Shown here in pieces: positions 6,722-13,590 of a DNA stretch of 13,590 bases. Source of the DNA: Methanobacteriaceae archaeon (GTDB lineage: Archaea; Methanobacteriota; Methanobacteria; Methanobacteriales; Methanobacteriaceae); the NCBI GenBank assembly GCA_017883605.1, contig JADGNH010000042.1:1-13590 (forward strand), given 5' to 3'. Made by a program: the position numbers and the translations under genes. Positions within the stretch are counted from its first letter, which is position 1; each line of letters opens with the position of its first letter. Below the pieces are notes generated by a model, which did not search any database, had not been told where the DNA came from, and saw only the letters and a list, made by a program, of their open reading frames with translations.

Positions 6722-7474
6722 ATGTCAGAAATGTTTAGAAAAGTCGACGCCATAAGGGTGGGTAAAGAAGTTTCCAATATAGATGAGAAAATAGTCAACG
6801 ATGAAGAAATAGAGATAATCATAAATGACCTTGCCTTTGGGCGTTTTTCAGTTAGTCCCAATTTCTTAAAAGAATTTGCAGTTGGATATCTTATTGGCGA
6901 AGGAATGGCCGATTCACTGGATAATATTACCAGTTTAGATATTAAAGAGAATACCATCAACATAGAAATTGATCTGGTTGATTTTGACATTAGAAGAGAG
7001 CTGGTTATGAGTTCAGATTGTTTCGGAGGAATGAGACAGAAAATAGAGCTTTTAGAGGAAGTAAAATCAGATTACACCATATCTAAAGAAGATATTCTGG
7101 AAGCTTTCAGAAAACTAAAAGAAGAATCTCGGGTTTGGAAAGAAACTGGAGGCACACACATAGCTGGGCTGGTAAATGAAGACAATTTTATTGCCATAGA
7201 GGATGTGAGCAGGCACGTAGCCGTTGATAAAGTTATGGGGGCTGGTTTCTTAAAGGGAATAGATTTTTCACAAAGTTTTATCGTCTGCAGTGGAAGAATG
7301 CCCTCGGACCTGGTGATGAAGGTTGCCCGGGTGGGAATACCCATACTAACCTCTAAAGCCGCGCCCACTGCCTCCGGATTTTTAGCCGGAGAAAAATCAG
7401 GTCTAACCCTAGTAGGGTTTGTTAGGGGAAACAGATTCAACATCTACACTCATCCCCAGCGAATTTCAGTTTGA
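6722..7474 (+). CDS. fdhD: Formate dehydrogenase sulfurtransferase FdhD
   Basis: FdhD moves sulfur from a cysteine desulfurase to the molybdenum cofactor, giving formate dehydrogenase its essential sulfido ligand. Family marks: SVSPNFLKEFAVGYLIGEG near residues 43-61, the loop SSDCFGGM with C100, RHVAVDKVMGAG (164-175), CSGRMPSDLVMK (189-200), and SKAAPTASGFLAGE near the C-terminus. Length of 250 residues is normal. In E. coli the loop is CxxC; here only the first cysteine is present (C-F-G-G), so sulfur would travel on a single thiol. The ATG at 6722 follows GAGGTAATTAAG. The gene supports the view that the nearby FdhA is a true, active formate dehydrogenase rather than a NuoG relative. Confidence 0.95.
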   Translation: MSEMFRKVDAIRVGKEVSNIDEKIVNDEEIEIIINDLAFGRFSVSPNFLKEFAVGYLIGEGMADSLDNITSLDIKENTINIEIDLVDFDIRRELVMSSDCFGGMRQKIELLEEVKSDYTISKEDILEAFRKLKEESRVWKETGGTHIAGLVNEDNFIAIEDVSRHVAVDKVMGAGFLKGIDFSQSFIVCSGRMPSDLVMKVARVGIPILTSKAAPTASGFLAGEKSGLTLVGFVRGNRFNIYTHPQRISV

Positions 7475-7487
7475 TAGGACTTAAATT

Positions 7488-7514
7488 CCCTTTGTTTTGC
7501 ATTCATCTTTTTTT
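7488..7514 (+). terminator. T-rich terminator candidate after fdhD
   Basis: A CCCTTTGTTTT stretch followed by T7 at 7508-7514, starting about 15 nt after the fdhD stop, matches archaeal U-rich, hairpin-free termination. Confidence 0.5.
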
Positions 7515-7558
7515 GCAAATTCTGAAATTAAATTATTTGCAAATTCTGAATTAAATTA
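7512..7558. repeat. 24-bp tandem duplication
   Basis: A 24-bp unit at 7512-7535 (starts TTTGCAAATTCTGAAATT) is followed directly by a 23-bp copy at 7536-7558 that differs by one missing A. It sits between the convergent fdhD and nitroreductase genes. Confidence 0.85.
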
Positions 7559-7603
7559 GTTATAATCTGAAATTAATCTTATCCTGAATTACATGATAAC
7601 CCG

Positions 7604-8341
7604 TTAAGATTGAGGAAATCCTACTGGAAAGATGTACAAGGTATATTCGTTTGAAGGCAGTTTAAGTAAATTTTTAACTTTATTATCATCATAGGAACCC
7701 AAAGCTACCGTTGCCAGTCCTCTGGCCGTTGCCTCTAAATAAATATTTTCCCCGGCATGACCGGACTCCTGCTGTACAAAACGGACGCTGACATTGTTAT
7801 TCCCATATTTATCTATGGTACGCTGGTAAACGCCAGTAATAACGATATTAACCGGGGCCTGACTCACCCATGGCTGGCCGTCAGCTATTTCAGACAACTT
7901 AGAGCGTAAATCTCCGCTTAAAAGCTTTTCTAATTGATTATTTGCGGGGCTGTAATGATACACACCTTCATCTAGTCCGGTGACTCCTCCTTTTCCCGCC
8001 ACAAGGTAAACTTCCAGGGGAAAGACGTGTCCACCAGAGGGTGCTGCCCGGTAATTCCTTGTGGTATCCGTAATTCCCTGAGCCGCCCATAAAAGCTGTG
8101 AAACATCATTTAAACTTAAAGATTGGTTGCTGTATGTTCTAACCGAACGTCTATTTTGAATAGCCGTTTCCACAGACATTTGCCCAGTTAAACTTGGAGT
8201 GGGAAGTGCCACAGTGCTTACAACGACTCTGGAAGTGATTTGAGACGGTGAACCCCCGAGAAAATATAAATCATAGGCAATAATGCCCGCTGATACAATT
8301 ATTATCGCTGAAATCACTATTATCAAACTATTTCTATTCAT
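7604..8341 (-). CDS. SagB-type nitroreductase-family protein with N-terminal membrane anchor
   Basis: Residues about 5-28 form a hydrophobic segment (SLIIVISAIIIVSAGIIAY), followed by a Ser/Thr/Pro-containing linker to about residue 55. The rest is an FMN-dependent nitroreductase fold of the SagB/ThcOx type: NRRSVRTYSNQSL (63-75), LLWAAQGIT, RAAPSGGHVFPLEVYLV (98-114), GHAGENIYLEATARGLA (194-210) and the C-terminal YIFPVGFP. I chose the ATG at 8341 because GAGAGGGATT precedes it by about 6 nt; a TTG five codons earlier would overlap that site. The N-terminus predicts an exported or membrane-anchored protein facing outside. There is no neighbouring peptide substrate or YcaO-like gene, so a role in azoline peptide oxidation is not supported. 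Function is unknown. It lies 56 bp after hxlB on the same strand and could be co-transcribed. Confidence 0.85.
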   Translation of the reverse strand: MNRNSLIIVISAIIIVSAGIIAYDLYFLGGSPSQITSRVVVSTVALPTPSLTGQMSVETAIQNRRSVRTYSNQSLSLNDVSQLLWAAQGITDTTRNYRAAPSGGHVFPLEVYLVAGKGGVTGLDEGVYHYSPANNQLEKLLSGDLRSKLSEIADGQPWVSQAPVNIVITGVYQRTIDKYGNNNVSVRFVQQESGHAGENIYLEATARGLATVALGSYDDNKVKNLLKLPSNEYTLYIFPVGFPQS

Positions 8342-8397
8342 TTGAATCCCTCTCAAAATTACATAGAATGGGCTTAAATATTAATGTTATACTTAAT

Positions 8398-8982
8398 TCA
8401 CTCTAGTACAGTATGTCTCTCCTTGAGATCTTCCTCGGTCTGCCCCAGATTTACCATTAGCTGTGCTATAACTCCGTCCATGAATATGAGGGTGGTAACT
8501 TCAAATAAGGTTCCCAGCGGTGATAATGACTGGTGTTTACCGTCTATCTGCCGTCTGATGTAATCTTTATCCAGATCGATTTTGGTTCTTCCCTTAATAT
8601 GTACCACCAGGTCTGCCATTTTTCCCAGAGTAGAATCCACATAGGATGTTACCGCAATGATCTTAGCCCCTCTTTTTTTAGCGGTTTTTGATGTGCTTAT
8701 GATGTAACTGGTTTCTCCAGAACCGGAGATAGCTAAAAGGCAGTCATCGTCCTGGATAGCTGGTGTAATGGTTTCTCCTACAACATAAACCCCTATTCCA
8801 AGGTGCATGAGTCTCATGGCAAAGGCTCTAGCCACCAGACCTGATCTTCCCAGTCCCAGGAGAAAAACGTTCCGAGATGAAGTTAAAATGTCTAACATTT
8901 CATTAACATTTTCCTCATTAATTTCATCTGATACGGCCTTCACATTATTTACTATTTCGTCTATTGCGTCGTTTAAAATCAT
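8398..8982 (-). CDS. hxlB: 6-phospho-3-hexuloisomerase
   Basis: This SIS-domain isomerase interconverts 3-hexulose-6-phosphate and fructose-6-phosphate. In archaea without an oxidative pentose phosphate pathway it works with hexulose-6-phosphate synthase to make ribulose-5-phosphate and release formaldehyde. Seen: FLLGLGRSGLVARAFAMRL (40-58) with the phosphate loop, ISGSGETSYI (85-94), VTSYVDSTLG, and the family-specific SPLGTLFE (154-161). Length of 194 residues matches archaeal enzymes. The ATG at 8982 is preceded by GGTGA. A TATA-like TTATAAATA at 9001-9009 is very close to the start, and a second candidate, TTTATAATA, lies further out at about 9035-9043. The synthase is not in the window. 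Confidence 0.92.
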   Translation of the reverse strand: MILNDAIDEIVNNVKAVSDEINEENVNEMLDILTSSRNVFLLGLGRSGLVARAFAMRLMHLGIGVYVVGETITPAIQDDDCLLAISGSGETSYIISTSKTAKKRGAKIIAVTSYVDSTLGKMADLVVHIKGRTKIDLDKDYIRRQIDGKHQSLSPLGTLFEVTTLIFMDGVIAQLMVNLGQTEEDLKERHTVLE

Positions 8983-9071
8983 ATATTCACCAATAAGGAG
9001 TATTTATAACTGCTCGTTATATCTATGACTTTTTATTATAAATATTTTAATTAAAATTTATGTTTAATCAA

Positions 9072-9146
9072 GTTTAAATCGAACTGTTAAATTATTGTTT
9101 AAATCAAACTATTAAATCAATGCTCAAATCAAACTTTATTTTAATT
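9072..9146. repeat. 25-bp tandem repeat, three copies
   Basis: Three contiguous 25-bp units (9072, 9097, 9122) share the core GTTTAAATC(A/G)AACT. The first two are close copies and the third is more diverged (GCTCAAATCAAACT). It lies between the divergent hxlB and the ModE-like regulator gene. Apart from this and the 39-bp repeat, the 377-bp spacer 8983-9359 shows only AT-rich sequence and no gene. Confidence 0.85.
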
Positions 9147-9237
9147 TTGATCTTTTTATGTTAATAAAAATAGAATAAATGTTTTTACGTCCTATTAAAA
9201 TAAATTTATTCCATCCTGATTTAAAATAGAATAAATT

Positions 9238-9315
9238 GTATTTTAATGAATTGTATTTCCTTGATTAAATAAAAATGTATTTTAATGAATTGTATTTCTC
9301 TGACTAAATAAAAAT
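9238..9315. repeat. 39-bp tandem repeat, two copies
   Basis: Units at 9238-9276 and 9277-9315 match at 36 of 39 positions (start GTATTTTAATGAATTG, end AAATAAAAAT); a truncated third start, GTATTATTG, follows. The array ends about 45 bp before the regulator ATG, so it covers the expected promoter position. Confidence 0.9.
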
Positions 9316-9359
9316 GTATTATTGTGTATTATTGGCTTTAAAAAGTAAACCGTGGTTCT

Positions 9360-10223
9360 ATGGAGTTTAAACCTAAATTAAGCCTGGTAATAAGCGGGCA
9401 CACCCTGAATTATAAATTTTTTGATGCCCTGGATTGCGTGGCCCAAACTTGGTCCCAGAGGGAGGCTTCCAAAAGACTAGGAATATCTCACGCCGTCCTA
9501 AATCGCCGTATAAAAGATGCTGAAGATAATTTAGGTGTTAAGATTGTTGAAACAACCGGGGCAGGCTCAGAAATTACAGAATATGGACTAGAACTCCTTC
9601 AACAATACCACCAACTTATAAAAAGGTTGAGTAAACGCGACAAGCCCGTTATATGCGGTGGTTATATATCTGCAGGGCTAATGGAGGTTTTAGCATTAGA
9701 ATATGGTTTGGATGCCCTTATATATCAGACAGATGATGAGAGTGCCCTTTATCTTGCTGAAATGGATATGGTGGATATTCTGACCCTGGACGATCCAGCA
9801 AAGGCATTTATGCGAGATTTAGATTTCATACCCCTAGCTTACGATCACCTGGTCCTGGTTTCCGGCTCTGAGGAGTTCTTAGGAAGTGTAAATGATCTGG
9901 AAGGCAAAAAATTTGTGGAAATACCCTCCTCATCCCAGCGGTTGGCCTGGAATACCCTGGACAACATGGGCATCAATTATAAAATAGTTAAACTCTCAAA
10001 ATCTCCTTACAGTGCTTTAAAAGAAGTTAAAAAGAGTGATGATCTTTACACTTTCCTTAATAGCAGTTTTACTCCGGGCTCAGACATGTTAAAAGAAGAT
10101 ACCAAACATCTCATAACCATGGTTTTACTCAACAAAGACGATGCAAGATTAAAAGGTTTTTCAGAATTTATTTTAGGAAAAGGGCGGAAAATAATAAATA
10201 AAATGGGTTTTAAAAGGGTTTAA
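9360..10223 (+). CDS. ModE/LysR-like winged-helix regulator with binding-protein-like domain
   Basis: Residues about 18-90 form a winged helix: FDALDCVAQTWSQREASKRLG, then ISHAVLNRRIKDAEDNLGVK, then a wing ETTGAGSEITEYGLELLQQY. The wing and the T-x-Y-G-x-x-L-L end are closest to ModE, the molybdate regulator, and related to LysR. Residues about 95-287 resemble a periplasmic-binding-protein fold (VICGGYISAGLMEVLALEYGL; FIPLAYDHLVLVSGS), as in one-component regulators that sense a small ligand such as molybdate, tungstate or a metabolite. No membrane segment is seen. It is divergent from hxlB and followed by the nucleoside kinase after 314 bp. Control of the nearby molybdopterin/formate genes is plausible but is inference. 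The ATG at 9360 has only a weak GTGGT site. Confidence 0.8.
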   Translation: MEFKPKLSLVISGHTLNYKFFDALDCVAQTWSQREASKRLGISHAVLNRRIKDAEDNLGVKIVETTGAGSEITEYGLELLQQYHQLIKRLSKRDKPVICGGYISAGLMEVLALEYGLDALIYQTDDESALYLAEMDMVDILTLDDPAKAFMRDLDFIPLAYDHLVLVSGSEEFLGSVNDLEGKKFVEIPSSSQRLAWNTLDNMGINYKIVKLSKSPYSALKEVKKSDDLYTFLNSSFTPGSDMLKEDTKHLITMVLLNKDDARLKGFSEFILGKGRKIINKMGFKRV

Positions 10224-10250
10224 ACTGATGGACGTTTCCCTAAATATCTA

Positions 10251-10484
10251 ATTTCATGTTGCCACTGAGATATATCCTGATTTCATGCGCCCCTGAGATA
10301 AGCCATTAATATAGGTAACTCGGGTTATATGCCTGGATCTATATGCCTCCAGGATATAATACCCCGATATAGGTACCTCAGGGAATATACACCGAAACAT
10401 AAGTATCCCCAAGACATACGCCATGACATATGTGCCCCTAGGATATATAAAAGGATTTACATGCCTCTGAGATATGTGCCCTGA
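10251..10484. repeat. Degenerate repeat array in the spacer before the nucleoside kinase
   Basis: ATTTCATG followed by a CC(A/C)CTGAGATA word occurs at 10251 and again 29 bp later at 10280. Variants follow: ATATGCCTGGATCTAT, ATATGCCTCCAGGATATA, ATGTGCCCCTAGGATATA, ACATGCCTCTGAGATATG and ATGTGCCCTGAGAG. The stretch is visibly more GC-rich than the other spacers. A TATA-like GATATATAAAAGG is at 10442-10454. No gene is seen in the 314 bp. Confidence 0.65.
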
Positions 10485-10537
10485 GAGCTTTGGTTAATTT
10501 TAAATATTTCAAAAATAAAGATAAGGAAGGTGATGAA

Positions 10538-11452
10538 TTGAATGATAAAACAGATTTACTGGCTATTGGACACACAGCATTTGATTATATAATTCAGATT
10601 CACGAATTCCCCCAACCGAACTCATCAACTGCAATAAAAAGGATGCGAACTCTTTTTGGAGGGGCAGCAGCCAATGTGGCCGTGGTAGCCTCGAATTTAG
10701 GCCTCAAATCAGGGTTAGTATCTGCTGTAGGAAGTGATTTTGTGGGGTCCGAGTACCAGGAAAAGCTAAGAGATCTGGACATAAATATGGGTTACCTGAT
10801 ATTGATTGAAGATGAAAAGACACCCACCGCATTTGTTATGACCGATTCCAAAAACGACCAGATCAGTTATTTTTACTGGGGTGCGGCGGCCTACTTTAAA
10901 GATTCCGAAACTCCGGATAATGCCATAAAAAATTCAGAAGCAGTTCATCTGGCCACAGGAGACCCCACCTTCAACCACCGGTGTGGAAAGCGGGCTTATG
11001 AATATGGAAAGCTTATATCTTTTGATCCCGGCCAGGATCTGCATATGTACTCTCCTTCTGAGCTTAAGGATGTTTTAAAGATCTGCGACATTCTTTTTGG
11101 TAACCACCATGAAATCGGCCGGATCCTGGAAACCTTAAACCTGGATATAGAGGGACTGAAAAGTTTTGGCCCGGAAATTGTGATTAAAACCATGGGAAAG
11201 GATGGTAGCATCATATACGCTGATGAAGAAATAGAGATAGACGCCGTGGTGAGAAATCCCTTTGATCCCACCGGTGCCGGAGATTCCTATCGAGCCGGAT
11301 TTATGAAGGCCTATTTAAATGGCGAAAGTCTGGATACCTGTGGAAATTTCGCTTCAGCCGTGGCATCGTTTGTGGTGGAAAAAGAAGGATGTCAAACCAA
11401 CGTTCCCACCAATGATATGGCTATGGAACGGATGAAGGAAGCCTTAAAATAG
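10538..11452 (+). CDS. PfkB-family nucleoside kinase
   Basis: The protein resembles, from memory, the Methanocaldococcus jannaschii nucleoside kinase MJ0406, sharing GHTA-x-DYI, EFPQPNSS, WGAA, SFDPGQDL and GCQTN-x-PT. Family marks are GGAAANVAVVASNLG (from residue 41) and the second PfkB signature DPTGAGDSYRAGF (243-255), with the catalytic Asp at about 249. It would phosphorylate nucleosides with ATP for salvage in the cytoplasm; sugar kinase activity is the alternative. I chose the TTG at 10538, preceded by AAGGAAGGTGAT, giving 305 codons including stop. An upstream in-frame TTG at 10490 would add 16 lysine-rich residues but has no ribosome binding site. The family normally begins near this LLAIGHTA stretch. 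Confidence 0.87.
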   Translation: MNDKTDLLAIGHTAFDYIIQIHEFPQPNSSTAIKRMRTLFGGAAANVAVVASNLGLKSGLVSAVGSDFVGSEYQEKLRDLDINMGYLILIEDEKTPTAFVMTDSKNDQISYFYWGAAAYFKDSETPDNAIKNSEAVHLATGDPTFNHRCGKRAYEYGKLISFDPGQDLHMYSPSELKDVLKICDILFGNHHEIGRILETLNLDIEGLKSFGPEIVIKTMGKDGSIIYADEEIEIDAVVRNPFDPTGAGDSYRAGFMKAYLNGESLDTCGNFASAVASFVVEKEGCQTNVPTNDMAMERMKEALK

Positions 11453-11824
11453 TAAATTAACTAACTTAAAATAAATTAACTTTAAAATAGAATTAAATAA
11501 CCGCAAAATAATGTATTAAAATTATAAAATAGGTATTAAATTATATTCAAAGAAGAAATATATATTGATTCATTAAACTTTTTAAGTGTGGTCAAGTTGG
11601 TGTGCAATTTATATTAACAGAGTGAATTTGATTTATTCCTTATCTTCAGTTTAACCCATATCTATTTTTAAGTGGAACATAAATTGAAATAATATAATGT
11701 AGGGCGAGAATAATTTAAGGAAAAGATGTTGGAATTTAAGGAGAAATGCTGAACTATTAAAGTTCAGATTAATACTGTTTATTAAAGTGTAATTTACGGT
11801 AAAAAAATATAACATGGTGATTCT
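11453..11824. other. 372-bp spacer upstream of thiC
   Basis: AT-rich and without a supported gene. The start is a run of related TAAATTAACT/AAAATA words (11453-11545). A TATA-like TTTATTAAAG at about 11778-11787 sits some 40 nt before the thiC ATG, and GGTGAT at 11816-11821 is the ribosome binding site. I looked for the conserved thiamine pyrophosphate riboswitch cores (CUGAGA, ACCUGAUC) and did not find them. Confidence 0.55.
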
Positions 11825-13123
11825 ATGACACAAATGGATGACGCAAGGAAGAACATAATAACCGAAGAAATGAAGGCAGTTGCAGAAGCTGAAAATGTTT
11901 CAGAAGAGTTTATAAGAAAAGGTGTTGCCAAAGGAACCATAGCCATTCCAAGTAACAAGGGAAGAGATGTTAAAGCGGTGGGAATTGGAAAAGGTCTCAG
12001 AACCAAGGTGAACGCCACCATCGGAACTTCCACTGACATCCTAGATGTTGATATGGAAGTAGAAAAGGCCCAGATAGCCATGGAAAACCAGGCAGACACC
12101 CTGATGGAGCTCAGTGTAGGGGGAGACCTGGACGCCATCAGAAGAAAAATATTAAGTGTAACAGACCTCCCCATGGGAAGCGTACCCATCTATCAGGCAG
12201 CCATAGAAACCATAAGGGAGAAAGGTGGGGCCATCTACATGGATGAGGACATAATGTTCAACACCATTGAGAAACAGGCTAAAGACGGTATAGATTTCAT
12301 GGCCATCCACTGCAGTGTAAACAAAGAAACCCTAAGACGGCTAAAAACACAGGGCCGTGAAGGAGGGCTGGTAAGCAGAGGAGGAGCATTTGTATCTGCC
12401 TGGATAGTGCATAATGAAGTGGAAAACCCCCTTTACAAGAATTACGATTACGTATTGGATATCGCCAAAGAACACGACTTCGTCGTCAGCCTGGCCAACG
12501 GTATGCGGGCTGGAGCCATAGCAGACTCCACCGACCGGGCCCAGATACAGGAACTGATCATACTGGGAGAACTGGTGGACCGAGCCCGGGAAGCCGGAGT
12601 CCAGACCATCGTAGAAGGACCAGGACATATCCCCCTAAATGAAATTCCGGCCAATGTAATGGTGCAGAAGAAGCTCTGCCGAGACGCGCCGTTTTACATG
12701 CTGGGACCCATCGTGACCGACATCGCACCGGCCTACGACCACATAGTATCCTCCATAGGTGCTGCTGCATCTTCAGCAGCCGGGGCAGACTTTATATGCT
12801 ATGTAACACCTGCAGAACACCTGGCACTACCCTTCCCCAATGATGTGAAGGAAGGCGTCATCGCCACCCGTATCGGGGCTTATGTGGGAGACATGGCCAA
12901 AGGAATCCACCACGGAGAAAAGGACCTCATAATGGCCAACGCCCGTAAGAAACTCAACTGGGAGGCCCAGTTTGACGCCGCCATGTGTCCGGCAGAAGCC
13001 AGAAGAATAAGGAATGAAAGACCACCAGAAGACCCAGATACCTGCACCATGTGCGGCAGCTACTGTGCAGTCAAAATCGTGAATGAATGGCTGGATGACG
13101 CAAGCACCGACGTGTTTGAATAA
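11825..13123 (+). CDS. thiC: Phosphomethylpyrimidine synthase
   Basis: This radical-SAM enzyme converts aminoimidazole ribotide to hydroxymethylpyrimidine phosphate, the pyrimidine half of thiamine. The length of 432 residues is the short archaeal form. Motifs: ATIGTSTDILDVDMEVEKA, MELSVGGDLDAIRRKIL, SLANGMRAGAIADSTDRAQ, VEGPGHIPLNEI with a metal-binding His, YVTPAEHLALP with the second His, and the C-terminal cluster C407-x2-C410-x3-C414 (CTMCGSYCAVK). Long ThiC proteins have C-x2-C-x4-C, so this cluster is one residue tighter, which I believe is usual in the short form. The ATG follows GGTGAT. The coding strand favours C- and G-ending codons more than neighbouring genes, suggesting high expression. 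It is monocistronic by its flanking spacers. Confidence 0.96.
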   Translation: MTQMDDARKNIITEEMKAVAEAENVSEEFIRKGVAKGTIAIPSNKGRDVKAVGIGKGLRTKVNATIGTSTDILDVDMEVEKAQIAMENQADTLMELSVGGDLDAIRRKILSVTDLPMGSVPIYQAAIETIREKGGAIYMDEDIMFNTIEKQAKDGIDFMAIHCSVNKETLRRLKTQGREGGLVSRGGAFVSAWIVHNEVENPLYKNYDYVLDIAKEHDFVVSLANGMRAGAIADSTDRAQIQELIILGELVDRAREAGVQTIVEGPGHIPLNEIPANVMVQKKLCRDAPFYMLGPIVTDIAPAYDHIVSSIGAAASSAAGADFICYVTPAEHLALPFPNDVKEGVIATRIGAYVGDMAKGIHHGEKDLIMANARKKLNWEAQFDAAMCPAEARRIRNERPPEDPDTCTMCGSYCAVKIVNEWLDDASTDVFE

Positions 13124-13127
13124 ATTC

Positions 13128-13156
13128 ATCCTCATTTTTTCATTCTATTATTCTTT
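13128..13156 (+). terminator. T-rich terminator candidate after thiC
   Basis: A T6 run at 13135-13140 followed by CATTCTATTATTCTTT begins within 12 nt of the thiC stop, consistent with archaeal U-tract termination. Confidence 0.5.
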
Positions 13157-13280
13157 AAATCTTGATTTAAACAATTTTACAGAATATCTTGATTAACATT
13201 TTACATAATGATAATCAAAAATTTAATTTTTAATTTTTTAGCCATTAAACTATTAATTACCAATAAACTATTAATTTAAC

Positions 13281-13348
13281 AATGTAAATTGATTAATTTC
13301 AAGAATGTAAGCTGATTTAATTCAAAAATGTAAGTGATTTAATTCAAC
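13281..13348. repeat. 23-bp tandem repeat, three copies
   Basis: Units start at 13281, 13304 and 13327, each beginning AATGTAA and containing GATT(T)AATT(T)CAA; lengths are 23, 23 and 22 bp. The array lies in the 261-bp spacer between thiC and lysS, ending 36 bp before the lysS start. A flanking word, ATTAATTTAACAA, also occurs on both sides. Confidence 0.85.
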
Positions 13349-13384
13349 TAAGGAAAATTATTAATTTAACAAAGGTGATTTGAT

Positions 13385-13590
13385 TTGAGACACTGGATCG
13401 AAAGGATCGCGGATGATTTACTTAAATGGGATGTTGAAAAGCATGTGGTAGCTAGCGGAACATCTATTTCAGGTTCAATACATATTGGAAATTCATGTGA
13501 CGTTTTTGTGGCAAATGCTGTTTCTAAAACCCTTCGAAAAATGGATCTGCCCGCGGAGACCATCTGGATTGCCGATGACCACGACCCGCT
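13385..13590 (+). CDS. lysS: Class I lysyl-tRNA synthetase, partial (N-terminus only)
   Basis: Open to the right edge for 68 codons. The sequence begins RHWIERIADDLLKWDVEKHV, followed by VASGTSISGSIHIGNSCDV with the HIGH-type ATP motif HIGN at residues 33-36, and ends TIWIADDHDP. This is the N-terminus of the archaeal class I LysRS, which charges tRNA-Lys with lysine; bacteria and eukaryotes mostly use the unrelated class II enzyme. The start is TTG at 13385, with AGGTGAT at 13373-13379 as ribosome binding site; no ATG or GTG fits better. About 450 residues are expected beyond the window. Confidence 0.88.
   Translation, partial: MRHWIERIADDLLKWDVEKHVVASGTSISGSIHIGNSCDVFVANAVSKTLRKMDLPAETIWIADDHDP

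Noticed and set aside
9072..9315. CRISPR array
   Set aside because: The units are contiguous without spacers, few in number and diverged, so they are tandem repeats.
10490..10537. Upstream TTG as start of the nucleoside kinase
   Set aside because: It lacks a ribosome binding site and adds a lysine-rich stretch not expected in the family, while the TTG at 10538 has a strong site.
11453..11824. Thiamine pyrophosphate riboswitch upstream of thiC
   Set aside because: The conserved core words and paired elements are not seen; most archaea do not use this switch.
11651..11833. Minus-strand 60-codon frame upstream of thiC
   Set aside because: It overlaps the thiC start and ribosome binding site, is low-complexity, and resembles nothing.
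12341..13135. Minus-strand frames of 68-102 codons
   Set aside because: They are shadows of thiC, caused by its richer codon composition.

Overview
The window is chromosomal DNA from a hydrogenotrophic methanogenic archaeon, most likely a Methanobacterium-like member of the Methanobacteriales. The evidence is a class I lysyl-tRNA synthetase, an archaeal 6-phospho-3-hexuloisomerase, a short archaeal ThiC, a PfkB kinase that resembles the Methanocaldococcus nucleoside kinase, GGTGA-type ribosome binding sites, frequent TTG starts, and very AT-rich spacers with TATA-box-like promoters. The taxonomic call comes from protein recognition, not from a search.

Positions 1-7474 form a formate dehydrogenase and molybdopterin region. 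A long left-edge gene on the minus strand (1-1634) encodes the N-terminal 544 residues of a catalytic subunit: a NuoG-like iron-sulfur region followed by a Cys-type molybdopterin formate dehydrogenase. A second minus-strand gene (3709-5592) encodes a NuoF-like NAD(P)H/FMN subunit. Between them, in opposite orientation, lie overlapping mobB (carrying an extra iron-sulfur domain) and moaA. To the right are a small cysteine-free carboxymuconolactone-decarboxylase-family protein and fdhD, whose product supplies sulfur to formate dehydrogenase. The set predicts an NAD(P)-linked formate dehydrogenase. The usual methanogen partner, the F420-reducing FdhB, is not in the window.

Positions 7604-10223 hold a membrane-anchored SagB-type nitroreductase and hxlB (ribulose monophosphate pathway), both minus, and a divergent regulator with a ModE-like winged helix and a binding-protein-like domain. 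Positions 10538-13590 hold a PfkB nucleoside kinase, thiC and the start of lysS, all on the plus strand. These look like ordinary core genes.

The spacers (129-534 bp) are AT-rich. Nearly every one is built from short, locally private direct or tandem repeats of 15-39 bp whose sequence differs from spacer to spacer. I saw no tRNA, rRNA, CRISPR array or transposase.
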